A stretch of 41,046 nt of DNA, taken from the NCBI GenBank assembly GCA_009377695.1, contig WHTP01000045.1, positions 1-41,046 of the forward strand. The letters run 5' to 3'. Position 1 is the first letter of the stretch, and each line of letters begins with the position of its first letter. This document shows positions 23,726 to 31,662 of this stretch, piece after piece. This stretch comes from Hyphomicrobiales bacterium (GTDB lineage Bacteria; Pseudomonadota; Alphaproteobacteria; Rhizobiales; Xanthobacteraceae). The notes beneath the pieces were generated by a model. It was not told where the DNA came from. It searched no databases and saw only the letters and a list, made by a program, of their open reading frames with translations. The translations under genes were made by a program, and so were the position numbers.

Positions 23726-24940
23726 ATGCCGCAATTCGCCACCGATCCCGTTGCCCTCGCGCGCTATCTGCTGCGCTGCCGGTCAGTGACACCGGCCGAG
23801 GGCGGCGCACTGTCGTTGCTCCAAGGCGTCCTCAAATCCGCGGGATTTGACGTTCACCGGCTCACATTCTCCGAGCCCGGCACGGCGCCGGTCGAGAACC
23901 TCTATGCCCGGATCGGCGCCGGCAGCCCGCACCTCGTGTTCGCCGGCCACACCGACGTGGTGCCGTCCGGAGACGATACGGCGTGGTCGCATCCGCCGTT
24001 CGCGGGTGAGATCGTAGACAATGCCCTCTATGGCCGCGGCGCCGTCGACATGAAGGGCGCGATCGCCTGCTCGATCGCGGCGACCCTCGACTGCCTGGCC
24101 GAAGGGCCGCCCCCGGGATCGATTTCGTTCCTGATCACCGGCGACGAGGAAGGCATCGCCGTCAACGGCACGGTGAAGCTCCTGCAATGGGCCGCGGAGC
24201 GCGGCGAGGTTTTCAACCATTGCATCCTCGGCGAGCCCACAAACACCGACGTGCTCGGCGACATGGTCAAAGTCGGCCGGCGCGGATCGCAGAACGGCAC
24301 GCTGGTGGTGACCGGCAAGCAGGGCCACGTGGCCTATCCCGAACGCGCCGACAACCCGGTACGCGGTCTCGTCGCTTTGATGGGCGCGCTGATGTATGAG
24401 CCGCTCGACAGCGGCACCGCGAACTTCGGCCCGTCGAACCTCGAATTCACGTCGATCGACATCGGCAATCCGACCGTGAACCTGATCCCGGCTGTGGCGC
24501 GCGCGCGCTTCAACGTGCGCTTCAATGACAACTACACGCACGAATCACTGCGCGCGCTGCTCGAGGTCCGCGCGCAGGCCACCGCGCGCAACTTCATTCG
24601 CTGGCACATCGAATGGGAGCCGTCGAACGCGGATGCCTTCCTTGTCCCGTCGGGGCCGTTTGTCGATATGGTGGTCGGCGCGATCGCCGAGGTGACCGGG
24701 CGCACGCCGGTGCTGTCCACGTCGGGCGGCACTTCCGACGCCCGTTTCATCAAGGATTACTGCCCGGTGCTGGAGTTCGGCCTGGTCGGCCGGACCATGC
24801 ACCAGGTCGACGAGCATACGCCGGTCGCCGACCTCGTGCAGCTCACGGCAGTCTATCGCAAGATCTTGGAATGGTATTTCGCTTACGCCGACACGTTCAG
24901 GGGGCCAGACCGCGAGCAGAGAATCGCGAACAGCGAATAG
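23726..24940 (+). CDS. dapE: Succinyl-diaminopimelate desuccinylase
   Basis: DapE hydrolyses N-succinyl-diaminopimelate, two steps after DapD, using two zinc ions. The 404-residue M20-family protein shows the metal ligands and catalytic residues in their usual motifs: [11 protein letters not shown] (His), [10 protein letters not shown] (bridging Asp), ITGDEEG (catalytic Glu and Glu ligand), ILGEPTNTD, and GRTMHQVDE near the C-terminus (last His ligand). The dimerisation lid lies between about 180 and 290. The final 13 residues ([13 protein letters not shown]) look like read-through into a low-complexity stretch (GCGAACAGCGAATAGCGAG) and are probably not conserved. It is separated by only 48 nt from the second DUF805 gene, suggesting cotranscription. 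Confidence 0.96.
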   Translation: MPQFATDPVALARYLLRCRSVTPAEGGALSLLQGVLKSAGFDVHRLTFSEPGTAPVENLYARIGAGSPHLVFAGHTDVVPSGDDTAWSHPPFAGEIVDNALYGRGAVDMKGAIACSIAATLDCLAEGPPPGSISFLITGDEEGIAVNGTVKLLQWAAERGEVFNHCILGEPTNTDVLGDMVKVGRRGSQNGTLVVTGKQGHVAYPERADNPVRGLVALMGALMYEPLDSGTANFGPSNLEFTSIDIGNPTVNLIPAVARARFNVRFNDNYTHESLRALLEVRAQATARNFIRWHIEWEPSNADAFLVPSGPFVDMVVGAIAEVTGRTPVLSTSGGTSDARFIKDYCPVLEFGLVGRTMHQVDEHTPVADLVQLTAVYRKILEWYFAYADTFRGPDREQRIANSE

Positions 24941-25052
24941 CGAGCGCGAAAACTGCAATCAGCCGCCATCCACCTCTGACTGCAGCGTGCCGCTGGACGG
25001 TGGGAACGGTAGATCGCATAAGGCATTTCAGTTCTCAGCATGCGAGATCACC

Positions 25053-26585
25053 ATGCCTATGGTTTCTGCTGCGACCGCAACCAACCAAGCCAGCGCCGAG
25101 GAAGCCGATGTGCTCGTCGTCGGCGCCGGCATGGCTGGCCTCAGTGCGGCCATTGCCGCACGCGAGGTGGGCGCCTCGGTCATCGTGATCGAGAAGGCGC
25201 CGGAAGCGGAACGCGGAGGCAATACGCGGTTTTCCAACGGCGCCATCCGCGCCGTCTATCGTGGCATCGAGGATATCGATGCGCTGGTCGGCGGCTTGAG
25301 CGCGACGGAGCGAGAGCGCGCCGAATTCGGTTCCTATTCACGCGAGCAGTATTACGACGATCTGGCGCACGTCACCCAATATCGCAGCCATCCCGACATG
25401 GCCGATATGCTGATCGAGAACAGCCGCGATACGCTGTTCTGGCTGCGACAGCATGGCCTGCGCTTCTTGCCGCTGTACGAATGGCAGTTCAAGCTTCCGG
25501 ACAGCCGCATCCGCTTTTCAGGTGGATCGGCGCTGGAAGTCTACGGCGCTGGTGAAGGCGCCTCGGAGGCCATGTTCCGTACCGCTGAGCGGCTCGGCGC
25601 GCACGTCTTCTATCGGACCAAGGCGCTGTCGCTCCTCGACGAGAAGGGACGCATCGGCGGCGTCATCGTCCGCAGGGGCGAGGACGACATCGCCATCCGC
25701 GCGCGCAGGGTGATCCTCGCCTGCGGCGGGTTCGAGGCGAATACCGAATGGCGCACGCGCTATCTCGGCCCATCGTGGGATCTCGCCAAAGTCCGCGGCT
25801 CGCGTTTCAACACGGGTGACGGCCTGCGAATGGCGCTCGCCTGCGGCGCGGCACCGTTCGGCAACTGGTCTGGATGCCATTCGGCGAGCTGGGATCTCAA
25901 CGCACCCGACGTGAACGAACTCGAATACGGCGCCGTGTTCAAGCGCGATGACTATCTCGAAGGGATCGTCGTCAACGCCGATGGCGAACGCTTCTTCGAC
26001 GAAGGCGCCGACATCCGCGCGTTGACCTATGCCAAGCTCGGTCGCACCATTCTCGCCCAGCCGGGCCAAGTCGCCTGGCAGATTTTCGACAAGCACGGCG
26101 CCGCGCGGCTGCACGGCGAATATCGCGTCAAGCAATCGGCGCGCTTCAAAGCCGATACCCTGGAAGCGCTCGTCGAGCGGCTCGACGGGATGAAGCGCGA
26201 CGCCTGCCTTGCCACCATCAAAGCGTTCAACGAGGCGGTGCGGACCGACATTTCCTACGATCCCGGCAAGAAGGACGGGCGCCGCACGGAGGGGCTCGCA
26301 ATTCCGAAATCCAATTGGGCGCTCGCCATCGCCGAGCCGCCGTTCGAAGCCTATGCGGTGACCTGCGGCATCACGTTCACGTTCGGCGGCTTGCGCGTCG
26401 ACACGGAGTGCTGCGTGCTCGACGAGGGCGGCCTGCGCATCATGGGCCTTCATGCCGCGGGCGAAATGGTCGGCGGCCTGTTCTATTTCAACTATCCGGG
26501 CGGCTCGGGCCTGATGTCCGCCGCCGTCTTCGGGCGGATCGCCGGCCGATCGGCCGCGCAGGCCGCCCTGGCCAACGCATTCTGA
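25053..26585 (+). CDS. FAD-dependent dehydrogenase, tricarballylate dehydrogenase (TcuA)-like
   Basis: This 510-residue protein belongs to the fumarate reductase/succinate dehydrogenase flavoprotein family. ADVLVVGAGMAGLSAAIAA (about 19-37) and VIVIEKAPEAERGGNTRFS bind FAD; VILACGGFEAN and the C-terminal GLHAAGEMVGGLFYFNYPG close the cofactor site. EKAPEAERGGNTRFSNGAIR is close to TcuA, which oxidises tricarballylate to cis-aconitate, rather than to the quinone-linked enzymes. ATG 25053 is chosen because the longer frame adds unconserved residues. A Bug-type binding protein gene follows 122 nt later, and an aconitase-superfamily enzyme pair lies beyond. Together they suggest breakdown of a tricarboxylate-like acid; the true substrate is not proven. 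Confidence 0.82.
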   Translation: MPMVSAATATNQASAEEADVLVVGAGMAGLSAAIAAREVGASVIVIEKAPEAERGGNTRFSNGAIRAVYRGIEDIDALVGGLSATERERAEFGSYSREQYYDDLAHVTQYRSHPDMADMLIENSRDTLFWLRQHGLRFLPLYEWQFKLPDSRIRFSGGSALEVYGAGEGASEAMFRTAERLGAHVFYRTKALSLLDEKGRIGGVIVRRGEDDIAIRARRVILACGGFEANTEWRTRYLGPSWDLAKVRGSRFNTGDGLRMALACGAAPFGNWSGCHSASWDLNAPDVNELEYGAVFKRDDYLEGIVVNADGERFFDEGADIRALTYAKLGRTILAQPGQVAWQIFDKHGAARLHGEYRVKQSARFKADTLEALVERLDGMKRDACLATIKAFNEAVRTDISYDPGKKDGRRTEGLAIPKSNWALAIAEPPFEAYAVTCGITFTFGGLRVDTECCVLDEGGLRIMGLHAAGEMVGGLFYFNYPGGSGLMSAAVFGRIAGRSAAQAALANAF

Positions 26586-26707
26586 GATTTGGCGGCGTGC
26601 CGTTGAAGCTCCGGCCGGCAACTGGTTATCTACGCACCACGGGCTTTGACCTTCGCGCCAATGAAAATCACACCGGGAGGAACTAAGGACATGGCAAGGA
26701 GATGGCA

Positions 26708-27715
26708 ATGAGGGTCGGTGTTCTGACGTTGGCGCTCCTGATGGCCCTATCGAGCGGCGCATCGGTGCAAGCCCAGACTGACTTCTATCGTGGCAAGACG
26801 CTTCGGATCGTCGTCGGCAGCGACGCGGGCGGCGGCTTCAGCGTCTACTCGCTGCTGCTGTCGGCCCATCTTGGCAAGCATATTCCCGGCAATCCGACCG
26901 TTACGATCGAACATCGGCCGGGCTCGGGTGGCGTCAACGCCATCGATTATCTCGCCAATGCCGCCCCAAAGGACGGCACGGTGATCGCCGTCGCCATGCC
27001 GAATTTCTTCGTGACGCCCTTCGTCGAGCCCCGCGCCGCCAAATTCAATCCGGCAGAATTTCGTTTCATCGGCCGGATGAGCGACTTCGGCCGCGTGCTG
27101 GCGAGCTGGCACACGAGTGGCACGAAGACCATCGACGATCTGAAAGCCAAGGAAACCATCCTTGGCGCCTCGGCGCGCCGTTCGACCACCTCGATCCAGC
27201 CGTTGCTCGTCAACGAGTTCCTCGGCACCAAGATGAAGGTCATCACCGGCTTCATGGGCTCGGGACCGACGGCCGTGGCGCTCGAACGGGGCGAGGTTCA
27301 GGTCACCACCATCGCCTATTCGACCCTGCAAAGCCTGCATCCGCAGTGGCTGCGCGACAAGAAGGTCAACATCATCGCGGGCCTCGACTTCACCGACATT
27401 CCCGGCGTGCCGAAAGTGCGCGATCTGATTGATGATCCGCGAAAGAAAGCGACGTGGGATTTCGTCGCTCTGGCCGCGGAGTTCGGCACGGCCTATGTCG
27501 CCGCGCCAGGCGTGCCGGAAGAACGCCTGCGCATCCTACGGCAGGCTTTCGATGCGACCATGAAGAGCGATGAACTCATCGCCGATGCGAAGAAGCGCGT
27601 TCTCGGCATCAATCCGAAGTCCGGCGATGAACTCGATCAGCTCTTCGCCAAGATGGGCTCGCCGACGCCGGAGATCACCAAGCACGTGGCACGCATCATG
27701 GGTATCGGCAGCTAG
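26708..27715 (+). CDS. Bug/TctC-type periplasmic substrate-binding protein
   Basis: This 335-residue protein has a signal peptide (MRVGVLTLALLMALSSGASVQAQ) and the start of a Bug-family binding protein: DFYRGKTLRIVVGSDAGGG, then GKHIPGNPTVTIEHRPGSGG and NYLANAAPKDG-type sequence (DYLANAAPKDG). Such proteins carry carboxylic acids to tripartite tricarboxylate transporters, though many are orphans. It resembles the DFYxGKTxxIVVG subgroup common in Bradyrhizobiaceae. AAGGAG precedes ATG 26708, preferred over ATG 26702. No TctA or TctB membrane gene is present in the window, so the partner must lie elsewhere. It follows the TcuA-like gene and converges on the LeuD-like gene. Confidence 0.85.
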   Translation: MRVGVLTLALLMALSSGASVQAQTDFYRGKTLRIVVGSDAGGGFSVYSLLLSAHLGKHIPGNPTVTIEHRPGSGGVNAIDYLANAAPKDGTVIAVAMPNFFVTPFVEPRAAKFNPAEFRFIGRMSDFGRVLASWHTSGTKTIDDLKAKETILGASARRSTTSIQPLLVNEFLGTKMKVITGFMGSGPTAVALERGEVQVTTIAYSTLQSLHPQWLRDKKVNIIAGLDFTDIPGVPKVRDLIDDPRKKATWDFVALAAEFGTAYVAAPGVPEERLRILRQAFDATMKSDELIADAKKRVLGINPKSGDELDQLFAKMGSPTPEITKHVARIMGIGS

Positions 27716-27725
27716 TCTAGTCTAG
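27712..27725. repeat. Three CTAG tetramers in tandem (5-nt period)
   Basis: CTAGTCTAGTCTAG places CTAG at 27712, 27717 and 27722, beginning with the stop codon of the binding-protein gene. The same TCTAGTCTAGCG string occurs at the edge of the 42-nt CTAG palindrome near 28544-28555. Confidence 0.7.
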
Positions 27726-27732
27726 CGAAGCA

Positions 27733-27787
27733 GATTCGACATTCGCGACACACCTCGCAGCAGACACGCGACGCGAATGTTAGAATC
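27733..27787. terminator. Inverted repeat between convergent genes
   Basis: GATTCGACATTCGCG at the left pairs with CGCGAATGTTAGAATC at the right with one or two mismatches, around a loop of about 24 nt. It sits between the convergent binding-protein and LeuD-like genes. A terminator role is possible but no T-run is present. Confidence 0.4.
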
Positions 27788-27802
27788 GGACCACTGGACC
27801 GC

Positions 27803-28417
27803 TCAGTCGGTCGCAGTGATCTGCTGCAGCCACGGCTGATGCAGTGCTGTTTGCTTTTCCCAGGCATCGATCAGCGATCGATGCCGCAAGGTCATGGCGA
27901 CATCGTCCAGGCCTTCGAGCAAGGCAGTGCGCTCGCCGGCATCCATACCGAACGCAAATGCGGCGCCGTCCGGGCAGGTGATCCTGTAGGCGGCCAGATC
28001 GACCTCAAACGGCGCCTGACCGTCCGCAGCGACGACGCGCGCCTCGAAGTCGGAACGGAGTGCCGGATTGAGCACCACCGGCAGCATGCCGTTCTTAAGA
28101 AGGCTTTCGCGGTAGACCTCGGAGAAACTGCGCGCGACTATACAGCGGACGCCGTGGGCAGCGAGCGCCCACACCGCCACCTCGCGGGCGCTGCCACAGC
28201 CAAAATTACTGCCGGCCACGAGGATCGGTGCGCGGCGAAAACGCTGCTCGTCCAGGACAAAGGGCGCGTTCGGGTCGCCTCGCCAGCGGGCAAACAGCGC
28301 CTTCTCGTAGTCCGGCTCCAACGCGCGCATGAACTGCACCGGCGCGATCTGATCGGTGTTGATGTCGTCGATCAGCAAGGGCGCGGCCGCGCCGCGGACG
28401 GAGGCGAATTTTTCCAT
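27803..28417 (-). CDS. LeuD-like small subunit of an aconitase-superfamily dehydratase
   Basis: This 204-residue protein is the swivel-domain subunit that pairs with LeuC-type large subunits. It shows LLIDDINTDQIAPVQFMRAL (family NTDxIxPxxF), GSNFGCGSAREVAVWAL, the substrate loop with the catalytic Ser region, and LKNGMLPVVL. Canonical LeuD has GSSREHAPWAL where this protein has GSAREVAVWAL, and the N-terminus differs as well, so it is a divergent paralogue rather than a clear leucine-synthesis enzyme. It lies downstream of the LeuC-like gene on the same strand, after a repeat-filled gap of 132 nt. A substrate related to isopropylmalate, dimethylmalate or aconitate is possible. Confidence 0.85.
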   Translation of the reverse strand: MEKFASVRGAAAPLLIDDINTDQIAPVQFMRALEPDYEKALFARWRGDPNAPFVLDEQRFRRAPILVAGSNFGCGSAREVAVWALAAHGVRCIVARSFSEVYRESLLKNGMLPVVLNPALRSDFEARVVAADGQAPFEVDLAAYRITCPDGAAFAFGMDAGERTALLEGLDDVAMTLRHRSLIDAWEKQTALHQPWLQQITATD

Positions 28418-28430
28418 CTCGTTCCTTTAG

Positions 28431-28496
28431 AGCACGATCCCGATAGAGCACGACCCCGAAAAATGGATACCGATTTTCGGAAAAGATCATGCTCAA
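28431..28496. repeat. GAGCATGATC-type Hyphomicrobiales repeat
   Basis: GAGCACGATCCCGA is followed by a second GAGCACGACCCCGAAAAATGG and then by CCGATTTTCGGAAAAGATCATGCTC. The arms GAGCACGAcCCCGAAAA and TTTTCGGaaaAGATCATGCTC form an imperfect stem. This matches a repeat I know to be common between genes in Hyphomicrobiales. It lies between the LeuC-like and LeuD-like genes. Confidence 0.7.
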
Positions 28497-28506
28497 ACGC
28501 AACAAG

Positions 28507-28548
28507 CTAGACCATGATCCGTTTCATCTGAAACGGATCATGGTCTAG
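28507..28548. repeat. Perfect 42-nt CTAG-ended palindrome (class C)
   Basis: CTAGACCATGATCCGTTTCA at 28507-28526 is mirrored exactly by TGAAACGGATCATGGTCTAG at 28529-28548, with TC in the centre. Both ends are CTAG, as in palindromes A and B, but the inner sequence is unrelated. It ends 1 nt before the stop codon of the LeuC-like gene, so the hairpin is well placed to stop or stabilise that transcript. Confidence 0.9.
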
Positions 28549-28549
28549 T

Positions 28550-29959
28550 CTAGCGCTCCTGCACGAGCGGACGCGGATCGCAGATCTCGCCCTTGATCGC
28601 AGCGGCCGCCGCGGTCGCGGGGCTTGCCAGGTGGGTGCGCACGCCGGCGCCCTGCCGACCTTCAAAGTTTCGGTTGGTGGTCGAGACGATGCGCTCGCCG
28701 GCTGTGACTTTCTCGCCACCGCCGCCCGCGCACATGGAACATCCGGGCTCGCCCCACAGGAATCCTGCGTCCTCGAAGATATCGCGCAGGCCGTGTTCCT
28801 GCGCCCTTCGGCCCACCGCGCGCGACCCCGGCACCACGACAGCCTTGACGCCATCGGCGATCTTACGACCGGTGACGATGCGTGCCGCGATTTCGAGGTC
28901 GCCGAAGCGCGCGTTCGTGCAGGACCCGATGAAAACACGATTGATCCTGGTGCCGGCGAGGCATGTGCCCGGCGTCAAATCCATGTAGCCGAGCGCACGC
29001 CGCCAGATCGCTTCGTCGAGCCCCGCCTGCGCCGCCGTGTCCGGCACATGGCCGGCGACGGAGGCGACCTGCGCCGGCGTCGTCCCCCACGTAATCTGCG
29101 GCGCAAGACCAGCGCAATCGATCTCCAATTCGACATCGAACCTCGCATCACCGTCGGACCGCAGATCCCGCCACTGGTCGTGCGCCCTGCGCCAAAGGTC
29201 GGCCCTCGGGGCATGCGGAGACGTCGCGAGCCACGCGAATGTCGTTTCATCGGGCGCGACGATGGACGTGCGGGCGCCGAGTTCCACCGCCATGTTGCAC
29301 AGCGTCAGCCGCGCCTCCACCGACAGCGAGGCGATCAGGCCACCGGCGAATTCCAGGGCAATACCGCGCGCCGCGTCAAGGCCGAGCCGGCCGATCAGAT
29401 GAAGGATGACGTCCTTCGCGTAGACGCCGTCGTCCAGACCGCCCTCAAGCCTGACACGCATCTGCCGTGGCTTGCGCACCCACATGGCTTGCGTCGCCAG
29501 CGCATGCTCTAGTTCCGAACTGCCGCAGGCAAGGCCGAGCGCGCCGACGCCGCCGACGGTCGGCGAATGGCTGTCGACACAAAGATAGGTCGAACCGGGT
29601 AGCACGAGGCCGAGTTCCGGCATCACCACATGGGATATACCTTGCTCCGCGTCGCCGACATCGAGAAGCCGCAGGCCATGGCGGTGCGCCGCTACGCGCG
29701 TTGCATCGACAAAGTCGTTGCCGCCCAGACCCGAATGGGTCTGGAACGATGGAACCGAATGGTCTTGCACCACCACTGACAAATCGGGGCGGCGGATAGC
29801 CAGCGCGCGCCGTTCAAGGTTCTTCAAAACCTGCGGCGCGCGCACGTCATCGACGACGACCCGGTCGATATAGAGCAACGTCTTGCCACCCTCATCCCCG
29901 GCAAGCCGATGCCGCGACCAGATTTTTGTCGAACAGTGTCGCGCCCATAGCGCCGTCAC
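28550..29959 (-). CDS. LeuC-like large subunit of an aconitase-superfamily dehydratase
   Basis: This 469-residue protein carries the [4Fe-4S] ligands of the aconitase superfamily: Cys347 in RVFIGSCTNARFGDLE, and Cys407 and Cys410 in GEPGCSMCAGGGGEKV. TLLYIDR, VVQDHSVPSFQ and NRNFEGRQGAGVRTHLASPA are also family motifs. After the CxxC, canonical LeuC reads LGMN- or LAMN-like sequence where this one has AGGGGE, so the substrate may differ from isopropylmalate. The frame opens at GTG 29957-29959 with AGGAG 10 nt upstream. The expected N-terminus (MGATLFDK then IWSRHRLAG) is split between two frames by a run of five A, suggesting a 1-nt insertion or a sequencing error. It forms an operon with the preceding Bug gene and the LeuD-like gene. 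Confidence 0.85.
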   Translation of the reverse strand: MTALWARHCSTKIWSRHRLAGDEGGKTLLYIDRVVVDDVRAPQVLKNLERRALAIRRPDLSVVVQDHSVPSFQTHSGLGGNDFVDATRVAAHRHGLRLLDVGDAEQGISHVVMPELGLVLPGSTYLCVDSHSPTVGGVGALGLACGSSELEHALATQAMWVRKPRQMRVRLEGGLDDGVYAKDVILHLIGRLGLDAARGIALEFAGGLIASLSVEARLTLCNMAVELGARTSIVAPDETTFAWLATSPHAPRADLWRRAHDQWRDLRSDGDARFDVELEIDCAGLAPQITWGTTPAQVASVAGHVPDTAAQAGLDEAIWRRALGYMDLTPGTCLAGTRINRVFIGSCTNARFGDLEIAARIVTGRKIADGVKAVVVPGSRAVGRRAQEHGLRDIFEDAGFLWGEPGCSMCAGGGGEKVTAGERIVSTTNRNFEGRQGAGVRTHLASPATAAAAAIKGEICDPRPLVQER

Positions 29960-29974
29960 CCACTATTTGCTCCT

Positions 29975-30976
29975 TCACGGGCTCAGCTTGATGTTCGCCT
30001 TCTCAGCGAGGCCGAGCCACTTGGCGATGTCCTTGTTCACGAACGTGGTGAACACGTCGGGCGCGTTCGGCGCCGGCTCGGCGCCCGCATCCGTCAGCCG
30101 TTTCTTCGCATCATCGAGCGCGAGGATCGTCGCGGTGTCGGCGCTGATCTTGCGTACGATCGCGGCCGGAGTCTTGGCCGGCGCGAACAATCCGAACCAG
30201 CCGACCGAGGAATAATTCGGCAAGCCGGTCGACGCGATGGTCGGGAAATCCGGGAACATCGACGAGCGCTCGGCACCTGTGATCCCGATCATCCGGAGCT
30301 TGCCGGCCGCAATGTGCTGCGTCACCACCTGCGGCGGCGAGAACAGCATATTGATCTGGCCGCCGAGCAGGTCGTTCACCGCCGGGCCGGTGCCGCGATA
30401 AGGCACGTGCTGCAGGTCAACACCTGCCATCTGGGCGAACAGCGCACCGGACAGATGTGATGCCGTGCCGGCGCCGGACGAGCCGAAGGTCAGCTTGCCA
30501 GGATTGGCCTTGGCGTAGGCGATGATCTCGGCCGCGTTCTTCACTGGCACCGATGGATTAACCACCAGGATGTAGGACGGCGCGGCGACGAGCGAGATCG
30601 GTGCGAGCTCGCGCGTGACGTTGTAGTTGCCGGGCTTGGCGCCCTGGCTCGCGGCCACCGACAGGATCGCCCCGGTCGACGCCAGCATCAGCGTGTAGCC
30701 ATCGGCTGGCGAGGCAATGACCTGCCGTGCGCCGAGGAGCCCCGATGCTCCCGGCTTGTATTCGGGCACGACGGTCTGGCCCCACAGGCCCTGAAGATGA
30801 TGCGCGACCACGCGGCCAAGCACATCAGTCGCCCCACCCGGAGGGAACGGTACGATGATCCGCACGCCATTGTTCGGGTAGCCCTGCGCCCGCGCGGGGG
30901 TCGGTCTTAATGGGGGCACGAGTGCGGTCGCGCCCGCCGCAGTCGTGGACGACAAGAATGCACGACGTGAGAACAT
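29975..30976 (-). CDS. Bug/TctC-type binding protein with twin-arginine-like signal
   Basis: This 333-residue Bug-family protein opens MFSRRAFLSSTTAAGATAL, with a twin-arginine-like motif and a cleavable region ending PTPARAQ. The mature part shows the family markers IIVPFPPGGATDVLGR, VVPEYKPGASGLLGA, SPADGYTLML and HVPYRGTGPAVNDLLGGQINMLF, which line the carboxylate pocket. The family delivers dicarboxylates, tricarboxylates or similar acids to tripartite transporters or to sensor proteins. It is the first gene of the minus-strand unit; the LeuC-like gene begins 15 nt after its stop. Its different signal peptide and low resemblance to the plus-strand Bug protein show they are not a recent duplication. 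Confidence 0.9.
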   Translation of the reverse strand: MFSRRAFLSSTTAAGATALVPPLRPTPARAQGYPNNGVRIIVPFPPGGATDVLGRVVAHHLQGLWGQTVVPEYKPGASGLLGARQVIASPADGYTLMLASTGAILSVAASQGAKPGNYNVTRELAPISLVAAPSYILVVNPSVPVKNAAEIIAYAKANPGKLTFGSSGAGTASHLSGALFAQMAGVDLQHVPYRGTGPAVNDLLGGQINMLFSPPQVVTQHIAAGKLRMIGITGAERSSMFPDFPTIASTGLPNYSSVGWFGLFAPAKTPAAIVRKISADTATILALDDAKKRLTDAGAEPAPNAPDVFTTFVNKDIAKWLGLAEKANIKLSP

Positions 30977-31110
30977 GTGCTCCTCCCCAGAAGCGAATAG
31001 ATGGCCCGTTTGCGGATTAATACGGCCCGCTTGCGGTTAATGATGACATCAATTCCAGCCGCGTGCACCGTCCCTGCGGCCTTGGCTGTGGTAGGATGCC
31101 GCACCGTCGC

Positions 31111-31611
31111 ATGATCGATTTTGTGGTGCCCGCTCGCCCGAGGAATGGCCGCTTGACCGAGACCCCCGCGAGAAGTCGTTTCGGCGCCTTCATCGATCTG
31201 TTGTTCGGCTATGACGAACGGATCGGCCGCATAGCCTACTGGCTCGGGCTAGCGGCGGCGTGGGCCATCACCGGCTTCTTCGCCGCGATCGCCGAGGACG
31301 TGACGGCCGGGACCGGCGACATCGGGCGTTATGTGGCCTTGGTTTTCATCGTCGGCACGTTCGTCTGGATGCACTCAGCGATCACGGTCAAGCGGCTGCA
31401 TGACCGCGATCGGTCGGCCTTGTGGTACCTGATCTACGGCATCGCGCCGCCCGGGCTCTTCATCGCGGCAACTTATTTCTACACGACAAGGTCCTTTGCG
31501 CTGGCATCGGTCCTTTACGTGCTGTCCTTCCTGGGGCTGTTCTGGGTGATCATCGAGCTCGGCCTGATGCGCGGAACGCCGGGACCGAACCGCTTCGGCC
31601 CCGCGCCCTGA
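31111..31611 (+). CDS. DUF805 family membrane protein
   Basis: A third DUF805 protein: FIDLLFGYDERIGRIAYWLG at the N-terminus (GRIAYW replaces GRISRKxFW), four membrane helices, the loop ITVKRLHDRDRSALWYLIYG and the C-terminal GTPGPNRFGPAP. The start is uncertain. ATG 31111 gives 166 residues. TTG 31153 has GAGG at a better distance and would give a length closer to the family. The gene lies between the divergent Bug-LeuCD operon and the convergent truA, 51 nt from the truA stop. Its function is unknown. Confidence 0.82.
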   Translation: MIDFVVPARPRNGRLTETPARSRFGAFIDLLFGYDERIGRIAYWLGLAAAWAITGFFAAIAEDVTAGTGDIGRYVALVFIVGTFVWMHSAITVKRLHDRDRSALWYLIYGIAPPGLFIAATYFYTTRSFALASVLYVLSFLGLFWVIIELGLMRGTPGPNRFGPAP

Positions 31612-31662
31612 CCACGGACAATCCGTCTTGCGACCCGCGCGTGCCGCGCCGCCGCTGCCCGC

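Noticed and set aside
25518-26762. Long open frame opposite the TcuA-like gene
   Set aside because: Arg/Ala-rich shadow overlapping a clear flavoprotein gene and running into its neighbour.
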